From Arthrobacter sp. ATA002 (GTDB lineage: Bacteria > Actinomycetota > Actinomycetes > Actinomycetales > Micrococcaceae), in the NCBI RefSeq assembly GCF_026898095.1, contig NZ_CP114015.1, forward strand, positions 620,001 to 684,000: DNA of 64,000 bases. Reading direction: 5' to 3'. Below, piece by piece: positions 47,694 through 57,062 of the stretch (its first letter is position 1; each line of letters begins with the position of its first letter). A program made the translations under genes and the position numbers. The notes below the pieces were generated by a model that had not been told where the DNA came from, did no database searches, and saw only the letters and a list, made by a program, of their open reading frames with translations.

Positions 47694-48338
47694 TTAGTCA
47701 CCGTCAGGATAGAACTGGCTCGATGTCCCATAATCGGGGTCCAGCTCGGAGCGCTGCATCCGGTGTTCCTTCGGATGGTCGACGCAGGCGGTGGTGGCGA
47801 CGACTTCAACCGTGTCGGGATAGCCGCGCTCGAAAATGAGCCGCAGATTGACCGCTCCCTGCTTCAGGTAGATGATGCGGACCTGGCCGATTTCCACATC
47901 GGGCGTGTCGTGTTCCGCCGTCACCGCCCAGTCTTCGGACTGCAGTTCCAGGGCCAGCGCGTCGATGGCTGCGTAGGCTGCGCCGGCATCGGCGGGCTGG
48001 CCCCGGAGGATGCCCTGCCAGCTGGTCTGCGTGTGCGGATTATCAAGTTCGGGCGGGAGGCAGGACGATTCCCGCAGCCGGTACACCGACAGCTCCACGC
48101 TCCCTGCCGCCGTTTCTTCCAGCGACGGAAACAACAGCTCCAGCTGCTCCTGAACCGCGGCGAATCCCTCCGGTGAGAGCTTGTCGGATGTGCGGGGCAT
48201 CGTTGTCTCCGTTTCGGTGGGGTCTGCGGGGTCGGCGGATGAAGGGGAAAAACAACCGGACATGAGGAGGACCAGGCTGAGGGCCCCTGCGGTGAGGACG
48301 GACGGGCGGCGCCGAAGCCGCGGATCAGCGCCCGTCAC
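47694..48338 (-). CDS. Lipoprotein of unknown function, last gene of the hydrolase cassette
   Basis: The GTG at 48338 overlaps the upstream hydrolase stop (GTGA). The 214-residue protein has a basic start (RLRRRP), a hydrophobic core and the lipobox LLMSGC with Cys29, so it should be lipid-anchored on the outer face of the membrane. A Ser/Thr/Glu-rich linker and a compact domain with two Cys (SSCLPPEL and TACVDHP) follow. I do not recognise a family. Its tight coupling to the hydrolase suggests a partner or protective (immunity-like) role, which is inference. It is the last gene on the - strand before the convergent NUDIX gene. Confidence 0.82.
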   Translation of the reverse strand: MTGADPRLRRRPSVLTAGALSLVLLMSGCFSPSSADPADPTETETTMPRTSDKLSPEGFAAVQEQLELLFPSLEETAAGSVELSVYRLRESSCLPPELDNPHTQTSWQGILRGQPADAGAAYAAIDALALELQSEDWAVTAEHDTPDVEIGQVRIIYLKQGAVNLRLIFERGYPDTVEVVATTACVDHPKEHRMQRSELDPDYGTSSQFYPDGD

Positions 48339-50242
48339 TGTTCGAGGTCCGGTACGTTGACAGTCTCCAGCCGGCCGCCGGCATAGTCTTCCGGACGGAG
48401 TTCGATGGGCGAGACGTAGAAGCCGCCGTCGGCGGTTGAATACCACACGTCCTCTACGAAGAGGCTGACCTTGCCGCCCATGATCACGCCCTTGATGTTC
48501 TCCGCCGACGTGGAGTTCATTTCGAAGTAGTCCACGTGGCCGCCCATCAGGGTGTCCGGGTCCGCCGGATCGCGGAAACCGGACTCCAGCCGGATCACGC
48601 CCATCCGGTCAACGCTGCCGCCCTCAAGGAAGGAGCCGCCGTGGAACCCGCCGCCGACACCCTGCGCTCCCATGATCAGCAGGTCGCTCCTGGTCTGGAC
48701 CAGATACCGGTTCGCGCCCGGGCTGGCGGTATCCTGCGGTCCGCTCACCTCGTGTCCGGGGCCGGCCGGTGCCACGTACACAATGTTGGCCGAATCCAGG
48801 CCCTCGCGCTCGCCGGTGCCGAGCATTGATCCGCCGGCGCTGTAGCCGACATAGGTTGTGCGGGCGTCCGCCGGAATTTCGAGGTCGACGGCATAGTCGA
48901 AGGCCGCGAGCAGCGGTGCGGCCTTCTCGTTGTACGCCGATGATGCGTTGTCCAGGATTACGTTCTGCGGCAGGTCGCTGCCCTGCCAGTAAAAACCGAG
49001 CTTCCCGTCCCCCGCGGGGCCGAAGACCGCGGCGAGGCTGCTCGTGCCGGTCTCCAGCTCGGCCAGCCGTGCCCGCGTTCCCGGAACCAGTCCGCCCATG
49101 ATCTCCGTGCCGGCCGACGGTGTTCCCAGCATGGTCACTATCTGTCCGTTTCCGTCCAGATTCACCATCACCACCTGGATGTTCTGGGTCACGGCGTAGT
49201 TCAGGCCGGTGAGCTTTCCTTCCAGCTCTCCGCGCAGCGCGGTCCACTCGTCATGGTCGTGCTTCCACTGCCCCCAGTCCCGGTAATCGTCCCGGCGGGG
49301 CTCGGGCAATCCAGCGGTCTTCTCCCGGAGGTTCTGTTGCAGCCCCGGGACGGTGAGGAGGTTGGCGCGGGCCCGCTCAGCCATGGGTACGCCGTTGAGG
49401 TTGCCGAAGACCGCCGGGTACAGCAGCAGGAGCCGCTCCCGGTCTGATGCCGGCAGGCCAAGCCATGCGGCGCGGATGCCGGCAATCCCGTCTGGAGTGA
49501 GGTGCGCGCCGCCTGCCATGGCCTTCTGCATAACGGCCTCCGCCCGTTGCATCCAGAAAGCACCCGTCAGCCGGCGGTTCGCCAGGAGCGCCGCGGCTTC
49601 AGGATTGGCGGCCCCCCACTCCCGCAGCTCCGCCTCGTTCAGGCCCAGCAGCGACGGCAGCAGTGCATCGGGATGGATGGCACCGAACCGTTCATCCAGT
49701 TTCCCGGTCAGCGCTGACCAGTGCGCGGCGGGCAGGACATTCCCTCCGGGTACGGCGGCCATCGGCAGGCCGGCACCGGCCCCGTAGCTGATGCCGGCCA
49801 GGACGGCGGCGGTGGTTTCCTGCAGATCGGTCCAGCTCCGCTCCAGGGCAGCGGCATCGTCCTTCAGCTGCTGCTCCGCAAGGTCCTGTTTGTCCCCGGC
49901 TTCCCCGGGGTCAGGATTCCGGCCCAGCTGCCGGAACACGTCCTGCAGCGCCAGCGCCCGGCGGGCCAGGAGCCGGCCGCCTGCCGTGAACTCGCCGATG
50001 GTCTCGGCGGCGTCCCGCAGTGACCGCTGCCAGTTCCCGGCGGGTTCCTTCAAATCGTCCAGCGCGGTGTACACCCGGTCCTGGGTGGCCGGATGGTGGT
50101 AACAGCCGCGGAACCGGGCCCAGGCCGCGGAGGCATCACCCAGATACTCCGCGGCGGTTCCCGCGCGCAGGGCCATGTCCGCGGCTTCGTCCTCCAGTAC
50201 CTCCCACGGCACGTCAATGTGCGGCAGGCGCAGTGACCGCAC
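48335..50242 (-). CDS. Alpha/beta hydrolase (DUF1023-like) with long helical N-terminal region
   Basis: The protein has 635 residues. The first 300 are predicted helical and rich in Ala, Leu and Glu, with pairs such as SWTDLQETTAAV and a stretch ending QKAMAGGAHLT, which resembles an LXG/WXG-type stalk. The C-terminal 330 residues are an alpha/beta hydrolase of the DUF1023 family, with the nucleophile elbow GYSAGGS (Ser468), then ANIVYVAPAGPGHEV and later GGGFHGGS and GHVDYF (a possible His). Substrate may be lipid or ester. The GTG at 50242 starts 2 bases after the upstream stop, and the open frame before it is not real. Coupling to both neighbours suggests one assembly. Confidence 0.85.
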   Translation of the reverse strand: MRSLRLPHIDVPWEVLEDEAADMALRAGTAAEYLGDASAAWARFRGCYHHPATQDRVYTALDDLKEPAGNWQRSLRDAAETIGEFTAGGRLLARRALALQDVFRQLGRNPDPGEAGDKQDLAEQQLKDDAAALERSWTDLQETTAAVLAGISYGAGAGLPMAAVPGGNVLPAAHWSALTGKLDERFGAIHPDALLPSLLGLNEAELREWGAANPEAAALLANRRLTGAFWMQRAEAVMQKAMAGGAHLTPDGIAGIRAAWLGLPASDRERLLLLYPAVFGNLNGVPMAERARANLLTVPGLQQNLREKTAGLPEPRRDDYRDWGQWKHDHDEWTALRGELEGKLTGLNYAVTQNIQVVMVNLDGNGQIVTMLGTPSAGTEIMGGLVPGTRARLAELETGTSSLAAVFGPAGDGKLGFYWQGSDLPQNVILDNASSAYNEKAAPLLAAFDYAVDLEIPADARTTYVGYSAGGSMLGTGEREGLDSANIVYVAPAGPGHEVSGPQDTASPGANRYLVQTRSDLLIMGAQGVGGGFHGGSFLEGGSVDRMGVIRLESGFRDPADPDTLMGGHVDYFEMNSTSAENIKGVIMGGKVSLFVEDVWYSTADGGFYVSPIELRPEDYAGGRLETVNVPDLEQ

Positions 50243-50244
50243 GG

Positions 50245-50657
50245 CTACTGCACCGCCCGGTACTGGCCCCGGCGGTGCGGTGCATAATCTGTCGGGAGTG
50301 CGACCAGGGCTGCCGACGCTGTCGCCGACATGTCGCTGTCCGCGGCGGCAAAGGCGGAAGCGGCGGTGGAGACGGCGCCGGCCTTGCGGAAGAGCAGGGA
50401 TCCCACGCGCTCTCCGACATCGTCGCGGCCGGACCAAAAACTCGAAAACGCCGCAGCAACCACCGTTGCAGTGCCGAAGCTGCCGGCGACTGTCTCGCCG
50501 CAGGCGCGGGCGGCCTGCGCCGCCCGGGTCAGCGACTCGCCGTCGGCGGCAATGTCGACCAGCGCGGCGTGGATCTCCGGGAGGTCCATGGAGTACGTGC
50601 CGTCTCCCCGGGCCCGGGCGCGGACGGCTGTAATGGCGGGTCACCCTGAAGCTTCAT
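50245..50657 (-). CDS. Small helical WXG/ESX-like protein, frameshifted near its start as read
   Basis: In the present sequence the frame begins MDLPEIHAALVDIAADG. A better start is the ATG at 50657, after a strong GGGGGAAGAAG site. Adding one base near 50636 joins MKLQGDP to ITAVRARARGDGTYSMDLPEIHAAL for 137 residues. The result is a mostly helical protein with an Ala-rich two-helix plan (SLTRAAQAARACG, TVVAAAFSSFWSG, LLFRKAGAVSTAASAFAAADSD). The WSG turn resembles the WXG turn of small type VII secretion partners, but I cannot confirm family membership. It lies 2 bases before the hydrolase gene. The HK-RR pair is just upstream on the same strand. Confidence 0.75.
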
Positions 50658-50764
50658 TCTTCTTCCCCCGGGTCGGGATGGACTGATGCTGCCCCGAGTA
50701 TGGCATGCGGCGGCGTCCCCGTTGAAGGAAAAAGCCGTCTTGGGGATAACTGCCTACGGTGGGG

Positions 50765-51471
50765 CTATTCCTTCGCGGGTGCGGACCTTCCGCCGACTTT
50801 GATTGTTGACGGCGACGGCGATTGGAGGACGGCCACGGCCAGCTGGACACGGTTGGTTACTCCCAGCTTGGTGAAGGCGTTGGCGATGTGGGTTTTGACC
50901 GTGGCAATGCTGACATAGAGTTCGGCGCTGATTTCTGTGTTGGTCAACCCGCGGGCGACAGCGTGGGCGATGGCTCGTTCGCGCTCGCTGAGGGCGGCCA
51001 GGGGATTCGGCTGCGCCGCAGGATCCGCCGGCTCCTCCGGCGTGGAAGCCGCGGCCGCGACAATGCGTTTGAGGACTCCGGGGAGAAGCGCAGGTTGTCA
51101 GCTGCCGCGGCACGGACGGCCGAGACCATGTCTGCGGGTGCAGTGTCCTTGAGCAGGAAGCCGGAGGCTCCGGCCCGCAGCGCGGAAAGGATGAAATCAT
51201 CGGTGTCGAACGAGGTCAGAACGATCACCCGGGGCGGCTGCGGCGGTGCCGTGATGCGTTCCGTGGCGGCGATGCCGCTCAGGCGAGGCATTCGGATGTC
51301 CATGAGGACGACGTCGGGCATTAGTTCCGCGGCGAGAACGACGGCGGTTTCGCCGTCGCCCGCTTCACCGATGATCGAAATATCCGGCGCCCCGTCGAGG
51401 ATGAGGCGCAGTCCTGCGCGGATGAGGGGTTCATCGTCCGCGATCAGGACCTTCAACAGATCAACGCTCAC
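50765..51471 (-). CDS. LuxR/NarL-type response regulator, frameshifted as read
   Basis: The receiver domain has the acidic pair Asp12/Asp13, the phosphorylated Asp58 in LMDIRMP and the Lys in LLKDTAP. The LuxR-type HTH (NTEISAELYVSIATVKTHIANAF) lies in a second frame. Adding one base near 51079 restores LRFSPGVLKRIVAAAAS and a protein of 235 residues. The GTG at 51471 overlaps the kinase stop by three bases (GTGA), so the pair is coupled. It should bind DNA upstream of its targets, which may include the cassette 107 bases downstream. Normal kinase-RR order supports the repair. Confidence 0.92.
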
Positions 51472-52645
51472 CAGGGAACCTGCACTTTCGTGATGTAGAC
51501 CCCGGCCTCGCTGCCTGATTCGATTGAACCGCCGGAAAGCCGGGCACGCTCGGCCAATCCAATCAGGCCGAGCCCGTTCGGTGCAGGGGTTTCGGCCCCG
51601 AAACCGGATTGCTCACCGTCACGGTGATACCCTGCCCGGGTGCACCTGCCAGGGTCAGAGCCACGGGATGGCCGGGGGCGTGTTTCTGGGCGTTGGTGAT
51701 GCCCTCCTGTGCCACGCGGTACAAGTGGCGGGAGATGGCATCGTTGGGGGAGTTCTCGCCGGTGGCCAGCAGCGCCGGTTCGATGGTCAGGGTGATGGTG
51801 GTGCCGGCCGCCCGGGCTGATTCCACGAGGGCCGGAATGGAGGAGATATTCGGCTGGGGTGCCGTGTCCGCGGCCTCTTCACGCAGAACAGTCAGCACGG
51901 TGCGCAGTTCCGACGCTGCTTTCGAGGCACTCTCGCGCAGGATGCCGGCCGTGGACCGGACGGTCTCCGGGTCCAGGCCGGTGCGGTATTCCAGGGCTCC
52001 GGCGTGCATGCTGATCAGACTCAGGCGATGAGCCAGGGTATCGTGCATTTCGCGGGCGATCCGGGTGCGCTCCGCCAGCCGTGCCTGATCCGCCCGGGCA
52101 TCCTGTTCCCGGCGGGCGCTGTCCGCTTCCTGCCGGAGGGAGACAATCAGCGCCTTTTTGGCGCCGCGGTTCATCCCGATCAGTATCAGGACAGCGAGCC
52201 CGCCCAAGGCGGTCAGGAGGATCCATCCGTACTCCTCGACGGATTCAGCCGGCTCAATCGCCATGCTGGCCGTCAGCGCTGCAGCAAAGACAAGCGCGGT
52301 GGCGGCCAGGAGGCGCGGCTGCCGAAAGGCCGCAATGCGGATGATGCACAGGCAACCTGCGGGAAAGGCCAGGGTGGAAAGCCCGCTGAGAGCGATGATT
52401 CCAAGTCCGGCACCCACCGGAGACCGGCGCAGGGCCAGGGGAAGCAGACTGATGGCAGCAACGCCCAGCACGAAGTCCAGGAACATCGGTCCGAGGTAGG
52501 GCGTCAGGCCGGCGTCGTCAGACGGCAGTTCCGCCGGCAGCATTGAACCGAGGACGACCAGAAAAACCAGGAACCCGACCACAGCGGCGGCGGCGGTGAT
52601 CCCTGCCGTCTTCCAGGCACTGGGGCGTTGACTCGGGAGCGGCAT
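51468..52645 (-). CDS. Sensor histidine kinase (HisKA_3/NarX type), frameshifted near its end as read
   Basis: The repaired protein has 392 residues. Five or six membrane helices (about 20-160) are followed by the HisKA_3 motif RIAREMHDTLAHRLSLI with the phosphorylated His about 201, then a helical dimer region and an ATPase part with RVAQEGITNAQKHAPG. One G is missing from a run of C (51596-51599). Restoring it gives GAETPAPNGLGLIGLAERARLSGG, with the G-box, and an end at 51468 that overlaps the response regulator start. The ATG at 52645 is preferred. The membrane part may sense an envelope signal, but no specific sensor domain is seen. Confidence 0.9.
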
Positions 52646-52776
52646 TCTAGAAATCCTAATAAGCGCGGTGACGGACCACAATCAGCCAAAAGCATGAAGT
52701 CTTTTCCGCCGGATGGCTGGTGCCGGGAGCCGATTGGCCGAAGCGGAACGCGGGCCTAAGCGGGCAGGCTTCAGAC

Positions 52777-53766
52777 ATGACCTCTCCTGCTGATCATCCG
52801 GCTGCTCCGGATGCCCTGACCCCGGCCCGCCCCGCTCCCGTCCGTCCCCTTCCCTCCTCTCCGTTTCACCGCCTGGCCCGCTCCCTTCCCGGCTACCGCT
52901 GGTGGCACCCATTGACCACGGTGTTGGTCACGGTTGTTCTTTACCTCGTCCTGCTCCTGCTGGCGGTGGGGATAACAACGGTGGTGGGGATCTTTGTGCC
53001 GGGGCTTTCCGCACTGGGTGACCGGGCGATGTCTGCGGAATCAGACCTCGGTGACCCGGTACAGCTCGCCTTTCTGCTCGGAACCGTCTGCCTGCTCTGG
53101 CCTGCGGCGGCGCTGGGCGTGCGGTGGGGCGGCAGGCGTTCCGCCGGAACACTCTCCTCGGTCACCGGCCGGCTGCGCTGGCGCTGTTTTCCCAAACTGC
53201 TGGCCCTGGCTACCGGCCTGTTTGCGGCCGTGAATGCCCTGAGCCTGCTGGTGCCGGAGTCCTTGCGGGAAAGCGGCGGAGCGCCGGACGGCGGCGGCAG
53301 TTCCGGCAACGTGTGGTTCTTGCTGCTGGTAGTCCTGGCATTGGTGCCGGTGCAGGCAACCGCCGAGGAATATGTTTTCCGCGGGCTGCTGATGCAGGGC
53401 ATCGGATCCTGGCTGCGCCATCCGGCCTTCGCCATCCTGTTGCCGGTTCCCCTGTTCGTCTTCGGTCACGGCTACGGGCTGGTGGGGCAGATTGACGTTG
53501 CCGCCTTTGCCGTCGCAGCCGGATGGATAACCTGGCGTACCGGTGGGCTGGAAGCGGCCATCGCGCTGCATGTTATCAACAACGTGGGAGTGCTCGGCCT
53601 GGGTGCGGCGGGCTTCGGCGATCTGAATGCCACGGACTATCCGTGGGCTGTCCTGCCGTTCTCGCTGGCCCTCCTGCTTGCCTACTCCCTGATTGTGGTC
53701 CGCTGGTTCCCGGCGCCGGAGGCGGTGCCGTCCCGGACGGCGGAGCGTTACTTCGCCTCGGCGTAG
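52777..53766 (+). CDS. CPBP family intramembrane protease
   Basis: The protein has 329 residues. An N-terminal Pro/Ala-rich segment (about 1-50) is followed by seven or eight membrane helices. The CPBP motifs are clear: TAEEYVFRG (EExxxR), FVFGHGYG and LHVINNVG (HxxxN), which form the membrane-embedded Glu/His site. Such proteins cleave CAAX-type or other membrane substrates, and some act in bacteriocin immunity. The ATG at 52777 is used. Its 3' end overlaps the convergent polymerase gene by 19 bases. Confidence 0.88.
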   Translation: MTSPADHPAAPDALTPARPAPVRPLPSSPFHRLARSLPGYRWWHPLTTVLVTVVLYLVLLLLAVGITTVVGIFVPGLSALGDRAMSAESDLGDPVQLAFLLGTVCLLWPAAALGVRWGGRRSAGTLSSVTGRLRWRCFPKLLALATGLFAAVNALSLLVPESLRESGGAPDGGGSSGNVWFLLLVVLALVPVQATAEEYVFRGLLMQGIGSWLRHPAFAILLPVPLFVFGHGYGLVGQIDVAAFAVAAGWITWRTGGLEAAIALHVINNVGVLGLGAAGFGDLNATDYPWAVLPFSLALLLAYSLIVVRWFPAPEAVPSRTAERYFASA

Positions 53767-55454
53767 GAATCCACGGTCACGGTCACCACTGGGAACTCCA
53801 GCGGAATCTGACCGAACAGCAGGCCGGTGGCGGCAGCTGCGGCCTCGGTGACCAGGGCGCTGACTTCTTCGGCGCGGGAGGCGGGGACGTGCAGCATCAC
53901 TTCGTCATGCAGGAAAAACACCAGTTCCCCGGCCGGTGCGGTTGCCGACGCAGTCCGGAGCCGGCGTCGTATTTCCGCCAGCCAGCACAGCGCCCATTCC
54001 GCGGCGGTGGCCTGCACCACGAAGTTGCGCGTGAAGCGGCCCTGCGAACGGGCCAGGGCGTCGGCGCGGCGCTGTTCTTCCGCGGAGGCCGTCTGCTGGG
54101 ACCGCAGCCAGCGTTGGGATACCGGAGGCGAGCTGCGGCCCAAATGGCTGCTGACAGTCCGGCCGGCCTCTCCGGCACGGGCACCGCGCTCGACGACGCC
54201 GATCGCCTGCGGATAGGACCGGGTCAGGGCGGGCATCAGCCGGCCGGCCTCGCCGGACGTCGCGCCGTACATCGCTCCCAGGATCGCCATTTTGGCCTGC
54301 GCCCGGTCCCCGTGGAAGTTCTGGTCCGCGATGCCCTGGTAGAGGTCCCTGCCCCGGGCCGCCGCGGCAAGGGCGTTGTCCCGGCCCAGAGCCGCGAGAA
54401 CCCGGGGTTCGAGCTGCGCGGCGTCGGCGACGATGAGTTTGTGCCCCGGATCCGGGCGGACCGCGTCGCGCACGTAGCGGGGGATCTGCAGCGCGCCGCC
54501 GCCGCGTGAGGCCCAGCGCCCGGACACGACGCCGCCCACCACGTATTCCGGGCGAAACCGTCCGTCCGCGACCCAGGCCTCCAGCCAGGTCCAGCCATTG
54601 GCGCTGAGCAGCCGGGACAGCCGCTTGTATTCCAGCAGCGGGGCAACCGCAGGATGGTCGTGCTGCTGCAGTTCCCAGGTCCGGGTCGTTTTCACTTCGA
54701 TCCCGGCCCGGTGCAGGGCCCGCAGCAGTTCCTGTGGGGAATCCGGGTTGAAGCCGGGGTTTCCCAGCTTGTCCCGCAGCTCGGCGGCAAGCTGTTCCAG
54801 CCGGACGGGGCGCTGTCCCTCGGGCGGCCGCGGCCCCAGCTCCTGTTCCAGCATTGCCTCGTGGAGGTCGCGCCGCCAGGGCAGCCCCGCGTGCTCCATT
54901 TCCACGGCGATTAGCCCGCCGGCGGATTCGGCGGCGAGCAGCAGCGCCAGCCGCTGCCGCGACGGAGACGCCGCAACCGCGGCCAGCTGGGCCTGCAGCT
55001 CGGCAACCTGCTCGTCGAGCGCTGGGCCGGCGGCGGGGTCGTCAAATCCTTCCAGCCCTTCGAAAAGTGAACTTTGGTTGGGTGCGGGCGGGACCGGCAG
55101 CAGCTGGCGGGGGAGCTGCTCAGCATCGGCCTCGGGCGTTTCGGCCCGCAGCTTGTCAATGTAGGGGGAAGGCGGTGCGGCTTCCGAAAAGCGCAGGATG
55201 CCGCGCACCAGGGCCAAATCGTGGCTGCGGGCAACCCGCACGCCTGCGCGCAGCAGCTGCGGATATACCGCACGGGTGCTGTTGAAAACCCAGCGGACGT
55301 TCGGCCGGTCCTCATAGTCACCCACCACGGCAGCCAGCAGGGCCGGCACGACGACGGCGGGGGCCGCGGCGGGACGGCCGGCAGCATCGGTTTCCTGGAG
55401 CTGCAGGGAGCCGGCGGCGGGGCCGGGACCGGCCGGGGTGAGGACAACGTACAT
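53748..55454 (-). CDS. DNA polymerase I-like protein (family A polymerase, exonuclease-like N-terminus, no 5'-nuclease)
   Basis: The protein has 568 residues. The N-terminal 200 residues correspond to the exonuclease-like fold, but the usual DTET acid motif is absent, so exonuclease activity is doubtful. The polymerase part has motif A VADAAQLEPRVLA (DYSQIE in canonical Pol I), motif B RAQAKMAILGAMYG and motif C LHDEV. PEYVVGGVVSGRWASRGGGALQIPR is also family-like. These replace conserved Tyr and Asn residues of Pol I. Matching actinobacterial proteins are annotated as bifunctional 3'-5' exonuclease/DNA polymerase, and their physiological role is unclear. The ATG at 55454 is used. It ends inside the CPBP gene. 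Confidence 0.88.
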   Translation of the reverse strand: MYVVLTPAGPGPAAGSLQLQETDAAGRPAAAPAVVVPALLAAVVGDYEDRPNVRWVFNSTRAVYPQLLRAGVRVARSHDLALVRGILRFSEAAPPSPYIDKLRAETPEADAEQLPRQLLPVPPAPNQSSLFEGLEGFDDPAAGPALDEQVAELQAQLAAVAASPSRQRLALLLAAESAGGLIAVEMEHAGLPWRRDLHEAMLEQELGPRPPEGQRPVRLEQLAAELRDKLGNPGFNPDSPQELLRALHRAGIEVKTTRTWELQQHDHPAVAPLLEYKRLSRLLSANGWTWLEAWVADGRFRPEYVVGGVVSGRWASRGGGALQIPRYVRDAVRPDPGHKLIVADAAQLEPRVLAALGRDNALAAAARGRDLYQGIADQNFHGDRAQAKMAILGAMYGATSGEAGRLMPALTRSYPQAIGVVERGARAGEAGRTVSSHLGRSSPPVSQRWLRSQQTASAEEQRRADALARSQGRFTRNFVVQATAAEWALCWLAEIRRRLRTASATAPAGELVFFLHDEVMLHVPASRAEEVSALVTEAAAAATGLLFGQIPLEFPVVTVTVDSYAEAK

Positions 55455-55619
55455 GTTTCCATTGTCCCTGCCGGCCGGTGCCCGGCTTGAACCGCCGCAC
55501 AGGGGAGACCCCTGGGCGAAGTTCCGGGTGTGTCCTCCACAGCCGCAGGCCCGGCGCAGCTTGTCCCCAGCCCGGACCGAAGCGCCGCGCGCCGGCCGTC
55601 ACGGGGGAAGAGTGGGCGC

Positions 55620-57062
55620 ATGAGTGATGAACAGCTGTGGGTACCGGCGGTCCGGGCACCTGGCACCGTAATGCGGGACACTGCAGCGCCGGACGGCGGC
55701 GACCGAACCGGTGGTGCCCGGCGGAACCGGAGCGCGGCGGGATTCGCTGAACGTCTTGGCGGTGGTGATGGCGGATCCGGTGGTGGATCCGGGGCCCGGA
55801 CCGGACTCAGCTCTTTAAATGACGGGAGAACGGAACCGGCTGCCGGGCCCCCGGCCCGCCGGGCTTCCCGCGCCGGACGCCGAACGGGTTCCCGGGCCCC
55901 TGCCCGCGCCGCCGCGCGCAGCGGCGAAACCCGAACCCCGGTGGTCCTGGCCAGCCGCTCCCAGCGGCTGCAGGACGAGGTCTCCCGGGTTGCGGCAGCA
56001 GCGGGGCTGGAGCTTGAAGTACTGCCGGATGTCCGTGAAGCCCTGCTCCGGAACCCCGAGGTCATGCTGCTGGGCATCGACGCGGCAGCAAACGAACAGA
56101 CCGGACGCCGGCGTCCCGGTCAGGCGGGCCCGGACGGAGCCGAGACCATAGTGGTGGGCACCGGCGAGGACACCGGGCTGTGGGAGGCCGCGGCACGGTT
56201 GGACGCCGTGCGGGTGGCCGTCCTGCCGGCGGCCTCCGGTTGGCTGGCCGAGTACCTGAGCCGCCGGCGTTCTCCGGCAGCCGGCTACGTCCTGGGCGTA
56301 ATGGGCGGCTGCGGCGGCGCCGGCGCCTCCAGCCTGTCGTGCTGGCTCGCCCATGAAGCGGCGGAACAGGGCGTGGCCACCCTGCTGGTGGACGGAGATC
56401 CACACGGGGGCGGCCTGGACGCCAGCCTCGCGAGCGGGGAGGTGCCGGGAGTACGCTGGCCGGACCTCGCCGATGTGCGCGGATCGCTAAACCCGGTGCA
56501 ACTGCTCTCCGCCCTGCCCCAGGTGTCCGGTTTCGCCCTGCTGTCCGGCGCTGCAGGGCCAGCCACCGGGCCCGGGCCGCTTACGGAACCGTCCGCGGCA
56601 CCGCTTCCGGACCTGGGCGCCGCGGAGGGGCCGGCGGAAGAAAGCGTGCGGGCGGTCATGGACGCCGCACGGGCCGCCTTCGCCCTGACCGTGGTGGACT
56701 GCAGCCGGCACCGCTCTGCCCAGCTGTGGGCCTGCGACGCGGTGCTGCTGGTGGTACCGGGCCGCCTCCGCCCTGTGCTGGCGGCCGGATCCCTGCGCCG
56801 CACCCTGGGCACGGCTGCGCAGGCGGTGGTGGTCCGCGGACCGCTGGGGGACGGAATGGATGACGCCCGCGCCGCCGAAGCCGTGGGACTTCCACTGGCC
56901 GGCTATCTGCCCGCCGTGCGCAGCCTGGAGCATGCCGAAGCGCGCGGCCAGCTGCTAGAGCGGGGCCGGCGGCCACGCATCCGGCGTGTGACGGAAAACC
57001 TGGTGCGGCAGCTGGCCGCCGAATTACCGGCCGCGGTCCCGAACCGGGGCGGACACCAATGA
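55620..57062 (+). CDS. Septum-site-determining/CpaE-like protein heading the tad locus
   Basis: The protein has 480 residues. The first 110 are low-complexity, Gly/Arg/Ala-rich and poorly conserved. The rest resembles Ssd/CpaE, a MinD/ParA-family relative: a receiver-like part (VVLASRSQRLQDEVSRVAAAAG), then GVMGGCGGAGASSLSCWLAH, a deviant Walker A loop, and LLVDGDPHGGGLD with the P-loop-type acidic residues. In tad loci such a protein localizes the pilus machine. The ATG at 55620 is used and the in-frame extension to 55530 is rejected. It overlaps the tadA start by four bases (ATGA). Confidence 0.85.
   Translation: MSDEQLWVPAVRAPGTVMRDTAAPDGGDRTGGARRNRSAAGFAERLGGGDGGSGGGSGARTGLSSLNDGRTEPAAGPPARRASRAGRRTGSRAPARAAARSGETRTPVVLASRSQRLQDEVSRVAAAAGLELEVLPDVREALLRNPEVMLLGIDAAANEQTGRRRPGQAGPDGAETIVVGTGEDTGLWEAAARLDAVRVAVLPAASGWLAEYLSRRRSPAAGYVLGVMGGCGGAGASSLSCWLAHEAAEQGVATLLVDGDPHGGGLDASLASGEVPGVRWPDLADVRGSLNPVQLLSALPQVSGFALLSGAAGPATGPGPLTEPSAAPLPDLGAAEGPAEESVRAVMDAARAAFALTVVDCSRHRSAQLWACDAVLLVVPGRLRPVLAAGSLRRTLGTAAQAVVVRGPLGDGMDDARAAEAVGLPLAGYLPAVRSLEHAEARGQLLERGRRPRIRRVTENLVRQLAAELPAAVPNRGGHQ

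Noticed and set aside
50590..50764. A separate small gene between the response regulator and the WXG-like frame
   Set aside because: The ATG at 50657 with its strong ribosome site reads into the WXG-like protein once one missing base is restored.
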